Positions 44,241 through 62,639 of a DNA stretch of 64,000 bases are shown here, one piece after another. The stretch is from Rhizomys pruinosus (taxonomy: Eukaryota > Chordata > Mammalia > Rodentia > Spalacidae). Position 1 is the first letter of the stretch. The number at the start of each line of letters is the position of its first letter. Location of the stretch: assembly GCA_009823505.1 (NCBI GenBank), contig VZQC01010571.1:166144-230143 (forward strand), written 5' to 3'. A program made the position numbers and the translations under genes. The notes under the pieces were generated by a model, which ran no database searches, was not told where the DNA came from, and saw only the letters and a list, made by a program, of their open reading frames with translations.

Positions 44241-44571
44241 CCTCTTTGTTTTCAGCTTTTAAAGGGACTGCCAAGTTGGTTTTTTCTTTCATTGTGTTCC
44301 ACCCTTTCTTTACTTTTTTGTTAACTTCATCTATAGTTTAAAAATTAAGGATTTCCCCAGGTGTTTATTTATTTTAAGGTCTGTTGTAAGTGTTCTGTTT
44401 CAAAAACAAAGTCCCTTGATGTGGCTTATTTATGGGAGGGAAAAAAAGCTCTTGCTTATAAACCACTTTCATTTTAAGGGCAATTACAGTGTGCTCTTGC
44501 TTATGGGGAGTTTCAGTGTTTAGTGAAATCAAAAAAACAATAACCACAATCTTAAAGTTACCTATTTTTGT

Positions 44572-44832
44572 TTGGGGGGAGAGGATTAACCTAGCGGTTT
44601 AAAGAAGCCACCCAACTGGCTCTTGGCAGAGGACCCGGGTTCATCCCCAGGGGCACCCCACATGGGCAGCTGAAGGAACATTTTAACTCCCGGTTCCCAG
44701 GGGGGAAATCCGGAACACCCTTTTCTGAAACTCACAAGCAATTGGGCACGATACGGTGGCCACAGCTTGAGTGGGCAGGACAAGTAGAACATATTTTTCA
44801 TACACATTTTTAAAGGGAATAGCAAAAAAATT
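44572..44832 (+). repeat. B3-type SINE with extra homopolymer bases
   Basis: Sense copy with the same error pattern (GAGGACCCGGGTTCATCCCCAG). Confidence 0.78.
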
Positions 44833-44869
44833 TAAAAAATTACCATTTGTTTTCATTTTGGATTTTGTT

Positions 44870-45066
44870 TAGTTGTGTTGTTTGGAAGATTTATGCACAA
44901 CATGTGCATGATGGGGCCTAGTGGAAGGTCCAAGAGAACAAAAAGCTTGCAGGGAGTTTGGTTCTTTTTCCTCATATTATGGTTTCCAGGGGATTTGCAA
45001 TTTTCAGGTTTTCCTCCAGGGCTTGGTGGGGGCAAGTACCTTTACTTTCCCCCTGAAGGCCATTAA
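44870..45066 (-). repeat. Old tRNA-type SINE, error-laden
   Basis: GGTCCAAGAGAACAAAAAGC...GGGCTTGGTGGGGGCAAG follows the type at 6075. Confidence 0.45.
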
Positions 45067-45360
45067 GGAAATTCCAAAGTGTGGCAAGGAAGGGTCGGTC
45101 AAAGCAGGTGGTCCAGTGGGACCCCCACTGGACTTCAATGAAAACCAAACATCTAACTCAAGTTGGACACCTTTTACATTCAGAATTGGAGGAAACTGTC
45201 TATATTTTTTGGTTGAGTTACAGGACCAAACCTTTTAGAATGGGTTGGAATTTTTCAACCCAATTCGTTGATATTATTCAAGATCTAAATCATTTCTTTA
45301 GTTTATGTTGGGGTAAAAAATCATTTTTAAAATTCATTTTTTAAGAGATTTTGGAAAGAA
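45067..45360. other. Unassigned sequence
   Basis: I could not assign this stretch. Apparent frames here are unreliable given the local error rate. Confidence 0.4.
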
Positions 45361-51910
<6,550 letters not shown>

Positions 51911-51937
51911 TTCAGTAACTTTAAAACAAAGCCCAAA

Positions 51938-52145
51938 CTGGGGGCTGGAGAGATGGCCCTAGACGGTAAAGGGAGTTGCCAAGCTCTTGCAGAGGACCCA
52001 GGTTATTGATTCCCAGCACCACATGGCGGCTGAGAACGGACCGTCTTTAAACACCCTCCTTTTGACCTCCGCGAGGCATAGCCATGAAACGGGTGCAAAA
52101 ACCTTGCATCCAGGACAAAGTTTACATCATACAATTTACCAAGGA

Positions 52146-52178
<33 letters not shown>
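51938..52178 (+). repeat. B3-type SINE with long A tail
   Basis: Sense copy from GGGGCTGGAGAGATGGCC, with a tail of about 30 A (52149-52178). Confidence 0.85.
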
Positions 52179-52179
<1 letters not shown>

Positions 52180-52507
52180 CCAAACTGGGAAAAAGTGACA
52201 TAAGAGCCCAATTCTCCCAGTTTCAAGAATTATTATGAAGTTACAAGTTAATATATCATTGCCATAAAAATAGACAAATAATGAAACAGACTTGAGGCCA
52301 TTGATAGGAAACATTTTTTGACAGAAGTCAAAAGAATAAAAAAAAAATAACAACAAATAGTACTAGAACTCAAAATGGCTGTGCACTTAAATGTAGAACT
52401 TGAAATTGTAATACTTCTAGAAGAAAATAGGAGAGAAAAAATTTGAGACCCCAGTTAGGTAATGATTCCTAGGTGGAACAATAAAAATATGATCTATAAA
52501 AGAAAAA

Positions 52508-52718
52508 TTGGGGCTGGAGAGATTGCTCAGTGGTTAAGAGCACTGGCTGCTCTTGCAGAGGACACAGGTTCGATCCCAACACCCCACCTGGAGGCTAACA
52601 ATTGTCTGTAACTTCAGTTCCAGGGGAAACTGATACCTCCTTTTGACCTCCGTGGGTATTACATGACATGGATGCACTTACATACATAATACATTCACAC
52701 ACATAAAATAAAAATAGT
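52508..52718 (+). repeat. B3-type SINE
   Basis: Sense copy from GGGGCTGGAGAGATTGCTCAG to ACATAAAATAAAAATAG. Confidence 0.9.
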
Positions 52719-52721
52719 GAG

Positions 52722-52875
52722 GCTGGGCATGCTGGTGCACGCCTTTAATCCCAGCACTCGGGAGGCAGAGGCAGGCGGATCTCTGAGTTCAAGGCCAGCC
52801 AGGTCTACAAAACGAGCTCCAGGACAGCTGGGACTAAAGGGAGACCCTGTCTCAAAAAGACCAAAAAAAAAAAAA
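52722..52875 (+). repeat. B1 SINE
   Basis: Sense B1 attached to the B3 tail through GTGA, ending in A13. Confidence 0.9.
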
Positions 52876-53221
52876 ATGAAGTGTTAAAGAATAAATTCTC
52901 ACATGAAACTCAACAGTGAAAAAGAAAAAGAATAAATTGACAGATTAGGCTGCAATTAAAATAGGCTTTTCAAAAATACTCTTAAGAGAATGAAGAGTAG
53001 AGCCATAGCTTTGGAGATGATCTTTGCCAGGCATGTATCTAGTGATTGATATAGACTTTTAGAAAATACAGAGAGCTCCTCAAATAAGAAATAAATCTAT
53101 GAAAGTGTTAACTGTGTAGATACTTCTAAAGGAGATAGCCACATGACATGTAAGCAGATGAAAAGATCCTCAGTGTCATTGACTCATTAGAGAAGCAAGT
53201 AAACACCACAATGAAATACCC

Positions 53222-53335
53222 TCCCCCTCCCAGAGATAGGGTCTCATACTGTAGCACAGACTGGCATAGAATTCAATATGTAACCCAGGTTGGCTTTGGG
53301 CTCACAGCAATCTTACCACCATGCCTGGCTACAAT
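53222..53335 (-). repeat. Old B1 fragment
   Basis: AGAGATAGGGTCTCATACTG...CACCATGCCTGGC, within old L1-like AT-rich sequence. Confidence 0.6.
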
Positions 53336-53639
53336 GAGATACCATTTTATACCTGTTAGGATGGCTGGAGTTAAGTTTGAACACAACCAGACCTTGGTAA
53401 GGATATCCTGTCCTTTTACAAGGTGGCATTGTCGGAAAAATTAGAGATTGTAGGCATGTACAGCTCACTTTGAATCAAGCCCTTGAGCATCATTTTTCTG
53501 TTTATCAGAATCATGTTGGTGCTCAAGACTTTATAATGGTATGCCTTTGTTAAGTAATAATATAGATGTAACAAGGTCATTCTAAGAATGTGAAAGAATA
53601 CAGTTTGTCAATGTACAAATTAAGAATCTCTCCATTCTT

Positions 53640-53881
53640 GGGCTGGAGAGATCGCTCAGTTAAGAGTGCTGCCTGCTCTTGCAGAGGACCTGGGTTCATT
53701 CCCAGCACCTACATGGCAGCTAAGAACTGTCTTTAAGCCAGGTGTGGTGGTGCACACCTTTAATCCTAGCACTTAGAAGGCAGGGGCAGACGGATCTCTG
53801 TGAGTTAAGGTCAGCCTGGTCTACAGAGTGAGTTCCAGGCCAGCAGGGCTATAGGAAGACCCTGTCTCAAAAAAAGAAAAA
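53640..53881 (+). mobile_element. Chimeric B3-B1 SINE with target-site duplication
   Basis: A B3 head of about 95 nt (GGGCTGGAGAGATCGCTCAG to AACTGTCTTTAA) passes straight into a B1 (GCCAGGTGTGGTGG) that ends in an A-rich tail. The pair is bracketed by AAGAATCTCTCCATTCTT (53622-53639) and AAGAATCTCTCATTCTT (53882-53898). One set of duplications round both halves shows they were inserted together. Confidence 0.8.
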
Positions 53882-53938
53882 AAGAATCTCTCATTCTTTA
53901 ATACAATCAGATTTGTTTTAGCTAAAAATGTGATCATG

Positions 53939-54140
53939 TAGGGGCTGAGAGATGGCTCATTGGCTGTTCTTACAGAGGACCTGGATTCTGTTGCCAGCAC
54001 CCACATGGTGGCTAACAGCAGTCCATAACTCCAGTTCCAGGGGATCTGATGCCTTCTTCTGACGTCTGTGGGCATTGCACGACATGGATGCACTTATATA
54101 CATACGCAATATACTTATACACATAAAAAAAATAAAATAT
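53939..54140 (+). repeat. B3-type SINE
   Basis: Sense copy with a slightly shortened promoter. Confidence 0.85.
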
Positions 54141-54145
54141 TAACT

Positions 54146-54150
<5 letters not shown>

Positions 54151-54176
<26 letters not shown>

Positions 54177-54182
54177 TTGTGT
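54151..54182. repeat. (TG)n microsatellite
   Basis: About 13 TG units followed by TTTGTGTG. Confidence 0.9.
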
Positions 54183-54330
54183 GAGATAGCTCAATGAGTA
54201 AAGGTACTTGCTCCCAAGCCTGATGACCTGAGTTCTATCCTCAGGTCCAACATAATGGAAGGAGCCAGTTGACTTTTGTAAGTTGTCCTTTGACCTCTGC
54301 CCCACAAATAAATAATATACTAAAATTAAA
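54183..54330 (+). repeat. Old tRNA-type SINE
   Basis: GATAGCTCAATGAGTAAAGG...GATGACCTGAGTTC...GTTGTCCTTTGACCTCTG. Confidence 0.65.
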
Positions 54331-54339
54331 AATGTACTC

Positions 54340-54635
54340 AGAGATGTGGGGAGATTGATTAGTGGGTAAAGTGCTTGCCATGCACATAGGAGGACCCTAG
54401 TTGGGATCCCTGGGGACCCACATGGAAGGCCTGGCATGTTGGCTTGAGCCTGTAACCTCTGGGTGGAGACAGACAGTGTTTTGCTGGACTGGCAGTTTGG
54501 CTAGCCTGAGAGCCCCCTGTCTAGTGAGGGACCCTGTCTAGAAAAATAAGATGGAGCAGTAGAAGAAGACACTGGGCCTTGGTCTCTGCATGTGCAGGCG
54601 TGGTCCATTCCTGCCTGCACATGTGTACCCACATA
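54340..54635 (+). repeat. B4-type composite SINE
   Basis: ID-like head (AAAGTGCTTGCCATGCAC), then a B1-like part (AGGGACCCTGTCTAGAAAAATAAG). Confidence 0.6.
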
Positions 54636-54674
54636 AATATAAATATAAATATAAATATATATATATATATACAT
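54636..54674. repeat. (AAATAT)n/(AT)n microsatellite
   Basis: AAATATAAATATAAATAT runs into an AT tract. It marks the right end of the duplicated block. Confidence 0.85.
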
Positions 54675-54828
54675 GTATGTCTGTATATGTAACAATCATA
54701 AGGAAGGAAGGGAACAGGAAATTTAGAGGGATTGTGGGGGCCATGGGAGGAGTTAGATGGGGTCTGGGAAGGATGGAAATGGTACAAAGACTATACTTAT
54801 GTATGAGCATAAAAATTAAAAAAGAATA

Positions 54829-55055
54829 GGGGCTGGAGAGATGGCCTAGCAGTTAAGAGCACTGACTGCTCTTGCAGAGGACCCGGGTTCGATCCCCAGC
54901 ACCCACATGGCGGCTGAGAACCGTCTTTAACTCCAGTTCCAGGGGAATCTGACGCCCTCTTCTGACCTCCACGGCATTGCACGACACGGATGCACAAACC
55001 TACATGCAGACAGACATTCATACAAATAAATAAATAATAAATAAATAAATGTTAA
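54829..55055 (+). repeat. B3-type SINE (TTAAAGACGG subtype)
   Basis: Near-consensus sense copy with an (AAAT)n tail. Confidence 0.93.
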
Positions 55056-55109
55056 AAGAAAAGATAAATGTAAAAAAATTAAAAGAGAATAAAGACATGA
55101 ATATTCTAT

Positions 55110-55226
55110 GTAGCCCTGTCAGGCACAGAACTCACTATATAGACCAGGCTAGCCTTGAACTCACAGATATGCTTGCCTCTGCCTCTTGAGTGGTGGGGTT
55201 AAAGGGGTGCACCACCACACCTGGCT
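55110..55226 (-). repeat. B1 SINE, partial
   Basis: TAGCCCTGTCAGGCACAG...CACCACCACACCTGGC, antisense. Confidence 0.8.
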
Positions 55227-55349
55227 TGAAACAGTAATTCATGGACTGGAAGTATATTTGTTTCCTTTTGTATTATTTCTTCCTTTCCAAATGAATGCCA
55301 AGGAATTCACAGACTTGTTTTATAAAATAACTTATAAACAAAATCATAT

Positions 55350-55570
55350 TCATTTTTAAAGGTTTATTTTTATTTTATGTGTATGAGATTTTCCTGCATG
55401 CAAAGTGCACAGTGTGCATACAGTGCCCATGGAGGCCAGAAGAGGATGTCAATCCCCTGGAACTCGAGTTTCAGATGATTGTGAGCCACCATGGGGGTGC
55501 TGGGAACTGAACCTGGGTCTTTTGAAAAGCAGCAAGTGCTCCTAACTGCTGAGCCATCTTTCCAGCCCCC
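55350..55570 (-). repeat. B3-type SINE
   Basis: Antisense copy, diverged in the middle. Confidence 0.85.
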
Positions 55571-55646
55571 AAACTCATATTCTTTTCCAAATACCTATAA
55601 TGTATTTTTAAAGTTTAGTTCCTCTTGAACATATATAAAACATGTT

Positions 55647-55647
55647 T
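55647..55647. other. Single N, assembly join
   Basis: The only ambiguous base in the window. It stands exactly where the second copy of the 5-kb block begins, inside L1 sequence with no proper L1 start. Confidence 0.85.
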
Positions 55648-57645
55648 NTCATAATAGCCTCAAAAAACAATAGTATACCTAGGAACAAACCTAACCATAA
55701 AGGACACCAAAAGTCACATGTACGAATACACACAAACAATAACTTTAAACCCTCGTATATTCAAGGAACTAAGGAACATGAAGAAAGAAAGGCTCGACGA
55801 AGAGGCTGGCCCTACAACATACGCCTCCCGTGCAGTATATGGCTCACATGGTAGTGAGGGAAAAATTAACATTGTTAAAAATGTCCATTTTTACCAAAAC
55901 TCTTGTAAGATTTAAGCTATACCAATCAAAATCCCCAAGGGATTCTTCACAGGCTCTGGAAAAAATTCTTTAAATTCATTTGGAAAAAACAAAAGCCCCC
56001 GAATACCCAAAACCCAATCCTGAGTGAAAAGAGCTACACAGGGAGGGATCCTCATTACCAGATTTCAAGCTATACTACCAGGGCTATAGTCATTTAAAAA
56101 CAGCCTGGGTACTGGCACAAAAAAACACAGACCTGTTGACCCAATTGGACAAAACCAAAAGATTCCAAATCTGAGCACATACAATTTTCAGCCATCTCAT
56201 ATTTGACAAGGGGGCAAGAAACCACAATGGAGAAAAGACAGCATCTTCAGCAAGTTGGTGTTGCCAAAACTGGATCACACTTGTAGAAGAATGAATAAAC
56301 CCCTACCTTTCTCACCTTGTACAAATTCAACTCCAGATGGATAAAGACCTCAACGTAAACCCCAAACTCTGAAAGGCTCGAAGGAAAAGAAAAAAGTTTG
56401 GCAGCCAGACTACAAGAATAGGCGTAGGAAAAGACTTCTTAAATCAGGCAGCATCTGCACAAGTGAATTAAAGGTCGACAATTTTACCCAAAATGCGACC
56501 TCAATTTCAACTCAAAAGCTTCTGTTACATCAAAAGAAACAATCAAGGAAGGCTAGAAGAGAAAATCCCACAGAGTGGGAGGAAACCTTCACTGCAGATA
56601 TTTCTGACAAAGCATTGATTTTTCCAGAATATATTAAACTTCTCAAAAAACAAAGAAGAAAGAAAACAAATGACCCGCTCAATAGATTGGAGCAAAAGAA
56701 CTGAAACAGAGGACTTCACAAGCGAAGGAATAGAAGATGTCTGAGAAACATCTCAAGAACTGCTCAACAATCACTAATCATTAAGGGAAATGCAAATGAA
56801 AAACCACCGTAAGATATCATCTTACTCCAATTAGTCTGGCTAGGGTCAAGAAAACCAATGGATACAATGTGCTGGAGAGGTTGTGGGGAAAGGGGAACAC
56901 TTCATCCACTGCTGGTGGGATGTAAACTCGTACAGCCCACTATGGAAAGCAGTGTGGAGAACCCTTGGAAGGGACTATGGAATGAACTTTGCCACCCGAC
57001 CCAGCCATACCCACTCGCTGGGCATGTTACCCTCAAGACTTATGCCACCACAGAAATACATGCTCATGGCCATGTTTTATTGCAGCTCTCTTCCACAATA
57101 GCAAGTGAGTTTGAACCAACCTAAATGCCCCTCAACTGACGGAGTGGATGACAAAAATGTAGGCTATCATCACACAATGGAGTTCTATGAAAGAGTAAAG
57201 AAAGACGACATTGCACAGAGCTTTGCAGGAAAATGCTGGAGCTAGAGGACATCATGCTGAGTGAAAGTAACACAGTCAACCAGAAAAACAAATGACGAAT
57301 GGGGTCCCTCATCTGTGGGTGCTAAAGCCAATTTTCCCAGTTGTAGGCATTTCTTGTGTAGGGCCCCCTGAGATTTTATCCAAAGCAGTTGGGGCATAAC
57401 GGCATTTTGGAAACAACACAACAACAGAAAAGACTTTGCATCAAAGAACTGACTGAAACAGTGAACTTCTGCTCAAAACAGTAAACTTCCCCATGGAAAA
57501 TATTGAGAAAGACTAAGAGATGGGAAAGCATGTTTGGCAGAATGCTCATGAGCCTGGCGGGGCTGGGGGAATTGAGCGGGAACACGCGGTCCTAGATTTT
57601 TTGTTAAAGAATAATAAATAAATTTATGTGCAAAAAAAAAACCTA
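55648..57645 (+). mobile_element. L1 3' part (ORF2 end and 3' UTR), second copy
   Basis: Matches 49750-51910 with fewer homopolymer extras. It contains the ORF2 end (GAAATACATGCTCATGGCC near 57053) and the 3' UTR with CCAATTTTCCCAG. It starts abruptly at the N. Confidence 0.85.
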
Positions 57646-57699
57646 GACCAATAAAAAAAAAATTCATATTGAAAATTCAGTAACTTAACAAAGCCAAAT

Positions 57700-57912
57700 G
57701 AGGCTGGAGAGATGGCCCCTAGCGGTAAAGGAGTGCCAACTGCTCTTGCAGAGGACCCAGGGTTAAATGATTCCCCAGCACCCACATGGCGGCTGAGAAC
57801 CCGTCTTTAACCCCAGTTCCATGGGAATCTAACACTCTCTTCTGCATGACACGGATGCACCAAAACCTGGCATCCAGACAGTACATTCATACACATTTTT
57901 TTTTAAATTTTT
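57700..57912 (+). repeat. B3-type SINE, second copy of 51938
   Basis: Same element and position relative to the L1 end, with a short deletion at TCTTCTGCATGACACGG and a different tail. Confidence 0.85.
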
Positions 57913-58320
57913 AAAAAAATACAAAATATAGAAAAATCACACGCCCCAAACTGGGAAAAAGTGACATAAGAGCCCAATTCTCCCAGTTTCAAGATATTTA
58001 TTATTGAAGTTTACAAGGTATTAATATTATCACCTCTCGCCCATAAAATAGACATAATTTGAACAAGACTGTGGCCTGGCCAGTCTGATAGGAATTACAT
58101 TTTCTTTGACAGAAGGTCAAAAGAAATTAAAAATTTCCAATCAACAACAACACTAAGTACTAGAACGGCAAAATGTGTGCTGTGCACTTACTATATGGTA
58201 GAACTTGCAAAATTTGGTAATACTTCTAGAAGAAAATAGGAGAGAAAAAATTTGAGACCCCAGTTAGGTAATGATTCCTAGGTGGAACAATAAAAATATT
58301 TGTCTATAAAAGAAAAATTG

Positions 58321-58572
58321 AGGGCTGGAGAGATTGCCAAGTTTGGTAGAGCAGCACTGTGCATGCTTCTTTGCAGCTGGGAGGACACAGGTTTTGCGTC
58401 ACCGATTGTCCCAACACCCCACCTGGACGCGCTCTTCGTCATAGATAACTGTCAGTTCCAGGGTGAAAACTCGATACCTCCCTTTGACCTCCGTGGTCAG
58501 GTCAGGTATGTGACGATGACATGATGCACTTACACTAACATAGTACATTCACACCATAAAAATAAAAAATAG
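58321..58572 (+). repeat. B3-type SINE, second copy of 52508, scrambled by insertions
   Basis: Inserted bases occur about every ten bases relative to 52508-52718. Confidence 0.75.
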
Positions 58573-58737
58573 TGAGGCTGGCATGCTGGTGCACGCCTTT
58601 AATCCCAGCACTCGGGTTAGCAGAGGCAGGCGGAATCTCTGTTCAAAGGCCAGCCAGCTTGGTCTACAAAACGAGCTCCAGGACAGCTGGACTAAAGGAG
58701 ACCCTTCTCAAAAAGAACCAAATAAAAAAAAAAAATG
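58573..58737 (+). repeat. B1 SINE, second copy of 52722
   Basis: Same B1 with scattered insertions and losses. Confidence 0.82.
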
Positions 58738-59109
58738 AAGTGTTAAAGAATAAATTCTCACATGAAACTCAACAGTGAAAAAGAAAAAGAATAATTTGAC
58801 AGAAGGGCTGCAATTAAAATAGGGCTTTCAAAATAACTCTTACAGAGAATTGAAGAGCTAGAGACCGATAGCTTTGGAGATGATCTTTGCCAGGCATGTA
58901 TCTAGTGATTGATATAGACTTTTAGAAAATACAGAGAGAGCTCCATCACAGAATAAGAATAAATCCTATTGAAAGCGTGTTAACTGTGTTTAGATTACTT
59001 CTTAAAGGGGAGATAGCCACATGACAATTACAGCATTCATGAAAGAAGATCCTCAGTTGTCACTGTGACTCATTTAGAGAAGCAAGTAAACAGCCACAAT
59101 TTGGAAATA

Positions 59110-59236
59110 CCCTCCCCTCCCAGAGATAGGGGGTTCTCATACTTGTAGCCACAGGACTGGCATAAGAATATCAATATGTTAACCCCAGGTTGCTTTGGGC
59201 TCACAGCCAATCTTCACCACCATGCCTGGCTACAAA
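59110..59236 (-). repeat. Old B1 fragment, second copy of 53222
   Basis: Same fragment with inserted bases; AAGTTTGAACACAACCAG follows in both copies. Confidence 0.6.
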
Positions 59237-59548
59237 TGAGGATACCATATTTATTACCTCGTTTAGGAATGCGCTGGAGTTAAGTTTGAACACAACCAGA
59301 CCTTGGTAAGGATATCCTGTCCTTTTACAAGGTGGCATTGTCGGAAAAATTAGAGATTGTAGGCATGTACAGCTCACTTTGAATCAAGCCCTTGAGCATC
59401 ATTTTTCTGTTTATCAGAATCATGTTGGTGCTCAAGACTTTATAATGGTATGCCTTTGTTAAGTAATAATATAGATGTAACAAGGTCATTCTAAGAATGT
59501 GAAAGAATACAGTTTGTCAATGTACAAATTAAGAATCTCTCCATTCTT

Positions 59549-59803
59549 GGGCTGGAGAGATCGCTCAGTTAAGAGTGCCTGCCTGCTCTTTTGCAGAGGA
59601 CCTTGGGTTCATTCCCAGCACCTACATGGCAGCTAAGAACTGTCGTTTAAGCCAGGTGTGGTGGTGCACAACCTTTAATCCTAGCACTTAGAAGCAGGTA
59701 TGGCAGACGGATCTCTGTTGAGTTCAAGGTACAGCCTGTTCTAACAGAGTGAGTTCCAGGCCAGCAGGCTATAGGGAGACCCCTGTCTTCAAAAAAAAGA
59801 AAA
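59549..59803 (+). mobile_element. Chimeric B3-B1 SINE, second copy of 53640
   Basis: The same B3-to-B1 junction (CTGTCGTTTAAGCCAGGTG) and both flanking AAGAATCTCTC...ATTCTT repeats are present, with extra bases in the body. Confidence 0.75.
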
Positions 59804-59867
59804 AAAAGAATCTCTCATTCTTTAATACAATCAGATTTGTTTTAGCTAAAAATGTGATCATGTAGGG

Positions 59868-60090
59868 GCTGAGAGAAGTATTGGCTCATTGGGTGGCTGT
59901 TCTTACAGAGGGCCTGGATTTGCTGGTTGCCAGGCAACCCACATCGGTGGCTAACAGCAGTCCATTAACTTCCAGTTCCAGGGGATACTTGATGCCTTCT
60001 TCTGACGTCTATAGGCATTGCACGGACCATTGGATGCCACCTCTTATATACATACGCAATATACTTATACACATTAAAAAAAAATAAAAC
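59868..60090 (+). repeat. B3-type SINE, second copy of 53939
   Basis: Insertion-rich version of the same element. Confidence 0.72.
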
Positions 60091-60104
60091 TATTAACTAA
60101 ATAC

Positions 60105-60290
60105 AGTGTGTGTGTATGTGTGTGGTGTGTTTGTGTGAACGATAGCTCAAATCGAGTCTAAAGGTACTTGCTCCCAAGCCTGATGACCTGAGTGTCTCCA
60201 TCCTCAGGGTCCAACATAATGGAAGGGTAGCCAGGTGGACTTTTTGTGTAAGTTTGTCCTTTGACCTCTGGCCCCAAAAAATGAAATCAA
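60105..60290 (+). repeat. (TG)n and old tRNA-type SINE, second copy of 54151-54330
   Basis: The TG tract is broken (GTGTATGTGTGTGGTG) and the SINE carries extra bases. Confidence 0.65.
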
Positions 60291-60329
60291 CAACTATTCA
60301 CCTAAAATTTAAAAATATGTACTCAGAGA

Positions 60330-60605
60330 TTTGGGGAGGATTGATTAGTGGTAAAGTGCGTTTGCCATGCCACATAGGAGGGACCCTAGTCTGGATCCCT
60401 GGGACCCACATGGGAAGGCGCCTGGCATGTTGGCTTGAGCCTGTAACCTCTGGGTGGAGACAGACAGTGTTTTGCTGGACTGGCAGTTTGGCTAGCCTGA
60501 GAGCCCCCTGTCTAGTGAGGGACCCTGTCTAGAAAAATAAGATGGTAGCAGTAGAAGAAGGACACTGCCTTTGGTCCTGCTATGTGCAGGCGTGGTCCAT
60601 TCCTG
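60330..60605 (+). repeat. B4-type composite SINE, second copy of 54340
   Basis: 60430-60540 is almost identical to 54434-54544, while both flanks carry insertions. Confidence 0.6.
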
Positions 60606-60627
60606 CCTTGCACATGTTGTACCCACA

Positions 60628-60702
60628 TTAAATATAAATATAAATATAAATATAATATATATATACTATATATATATATATATATTATATATATATCATA
60701 TT
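60628..60702. repeat. (AAATAT)n/(AT)n microsatellite, end of second copy
   Basis: Longer and more irregular than at 54636. Similarity to the first copy stops here. Confidence 0.85.
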
Positions 60703-60737
60703 ATGCAGTTTTACCATGTCCATACGCCATGGGTACC

Positions 60738-60967
60738 TCTTTTTTTAAAAAAAATTTTATTTTGTATGTGTATGAATTGTTAGTGTCTGCATGTAGGTTG
60801 TGCCACCTGGTCGCGCAATTGCCGCAGAGGTCAGAAGAGGGTGTCCGAGTCCCCTAGAACTGGTGTTAAAGACAGTTCTCAGCCACCATGTGGGTGCTGG
60901 GGATTGAACCTGGGTCCTCTGCAAGAGCGGTCGGCACTCTTACCCGCTAAGCCATCTCTCCAGCCCC
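60738..60967 (-). repeat. B3-type SINE
   Basis: Antisense copy of the GTTAAAGAC type. Confidence 0.88.
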
Positions 60968-60969
60968 GG

Positions 60970-61205
60970 TACCTCTTATTTTATTTTATTTATTTATATT
61001 TATTTATTTATTTATTTATTTATCTATCTATCCTATCTATTTATTTGGTCTATTTGCAGACAAGGTCTCCCTATTAATCCCACCCTGCGACCTGGGAAGC
61101 TTGCTCTGATAGACCAGCTGGGCCTTGAGCTCACAGAGATCGCCTGCCTTCTGCCTTCCGGAGTGTCTGGGATTAAGGTGTTGTAGCCAACCATGCCTAG
61201 CCTAA
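60970..61205 (-). repeat. (TTTA)n/(TCTA)n microsatellite and B1 SINE
   Basis: Tetranucleotide tract at 60978-61044, then an antisense B1 with many small insertions. Confidence 0.82.
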
Positions 61206-61308
61206 GACGGTTCTTTAGCCTGCCATGTGGGTGCTGGGGGAATCGATACCCGGGTTCCTCTGCAAGAGCAGTTGGTGCTCTTAGCCACTGAGCCATTTCT
61301 CCAGCCCA
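61205..61308 (-). repeat. B3-type SINE, promoter half
   Basis: AAGACGGTTCTTTAGCC...CTCCAGCCC, antisense. Confidence 0.82.
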
Positions 61309-61583
61309 AGCATGGTACCTTTCTTCACAGCTGCACTGTTTGTGAACTTTATTTTTATTAATAAGTACATACTTGGCTTTTTTATGGTTCTTGCTATTAC
61401 AGTCTTGATGTTCAGGTTTTATTATTTTATATATCTTATTTAAATCCTCCTGTACTCTTCGTATATGTTACTGCTTTCTTAAAACTAGGTACACTTGAAA
61501 TTTTCATAATCATGGGGGCACTTTACACAGTAATATTTTCTGTTTCCTTGCCAATGTCCTTGCCAATACTTACATGGTCATTT
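61309..61583. other. Single-copy AT-rich intron sequence
   Basis: I see no repeat or coding signal here. Confidence 0.4.
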
Positions 61584-61765
61584 AAAAATATAACACTGGT
61601 GGTGGGTGGGCGCACGCCTTTAATCCGAGCACTTGGGAGGCAGAGGGCAGTGGATCTCTTGTCAGTTCAGGCCAGCCTGGTTCTACAGAGTGAAGTTCCA
61701 GGTCGCTGGGTTGCAGGGAGACCCTGTCTTGAAAAGACAAAAAAAAAAAAAAAAAAAAAAAAATA
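61584..61765 (+). repeat. B1 SINE with A24 tail
   Basis: Sense B1 ending GAAAAGACAAAAAA, followed by an AT-rich tract to 61808. Confidence 0.85.
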
Positions 61766-61814
61766 ATATATATATTATTATATATTAATATATTAATATT
61801 ATAATATATGAGAC

Positions 61815-61985
61815 CACTGGAGGCAGAGAGATGGTGGGGAATCTCTGTGGGAGTTCAAAGGACACCTGCAACCGGTCTACATAGAGGTTCCAAGGACAGC
61901 TGGAGCTCTGCGAGGAGTGCCGGACCTGGTCCTTCAAAAAAAGACCAAAACAACAACAACAACAAAAAAACACAAAAAACAAAAC
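61815..61985 (+). repeat. B1 SINE, 5'-truncated
   Basis: Insertion-rich sense copy with an (AAC)n tail. Confidence 0.7.
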
Positions 61986-62450
61986 AGTGATATGCTGTAC
62001 ATTTAAATTGCTAGAGGAAAGATTTTGGAAAGTTTTAAAACTATAACGAAATGATACATTTTTAGGAGATAGATATACTTAGTTTGATTTAAGCATTAGC
62101 CAATGCATACATGCATCAAAACACATTACCCCATTACTAGCTATATTATTTATATTTTAATTTACTAATTAAAACTAATTTTAATTAAACAAAAAACTAA
62201 CCTAATACAAGAAAATCACATCTCATTGGAATTTTGCTTCATTTTATCTTAAATGAATTTTGTGTTAATTTGCTCTTTTCAATATGGTTTAATCTATGGT
62301 TTATCTTAAATTATTCTTCATATTTTACTCAAGTATTACATTTTTATGTTGCTAACTGGAAGTTTTTGCTTTATGGCTTATGGCTTTATCTAGAAAAGTG
62401 TTACAGGATTAGACAGATTAATTTAGCAGTTTTTGTGGTTATGGTTGTTG
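61986..62450. other. Single-copy AT-rich intron sequence
   Basis: I see no repeat or coding signal beyond simple AT richness. Confidence 0.4.
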
Positions 62451-62451
62451 T

Positions 62452-62622
62452 GTTTTTTTTTTTATTTGGTCTTTTTGAGACAGGGTCTCATTGTGTAGCC
62501 TTGGCTGTCCTAGAATTCTCTATATAGAGCAGGCTGGCCAGGAACTGAGGGATCCACCTCCGCCTCTGCCTCCTGAGTGCCAAGATTAAATAGGCCCAGA
62601 AACCAAACCCCACACCTGGCCA
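62452..62622 (-). repeat. B1 SINE
   Basis: Antisense copy with an insertion (AGGCCCAGAAACC) before its head. Confidence 0.82.
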
Positions 62623-62639
62623 GGTTTGTTGGTTTTTTT

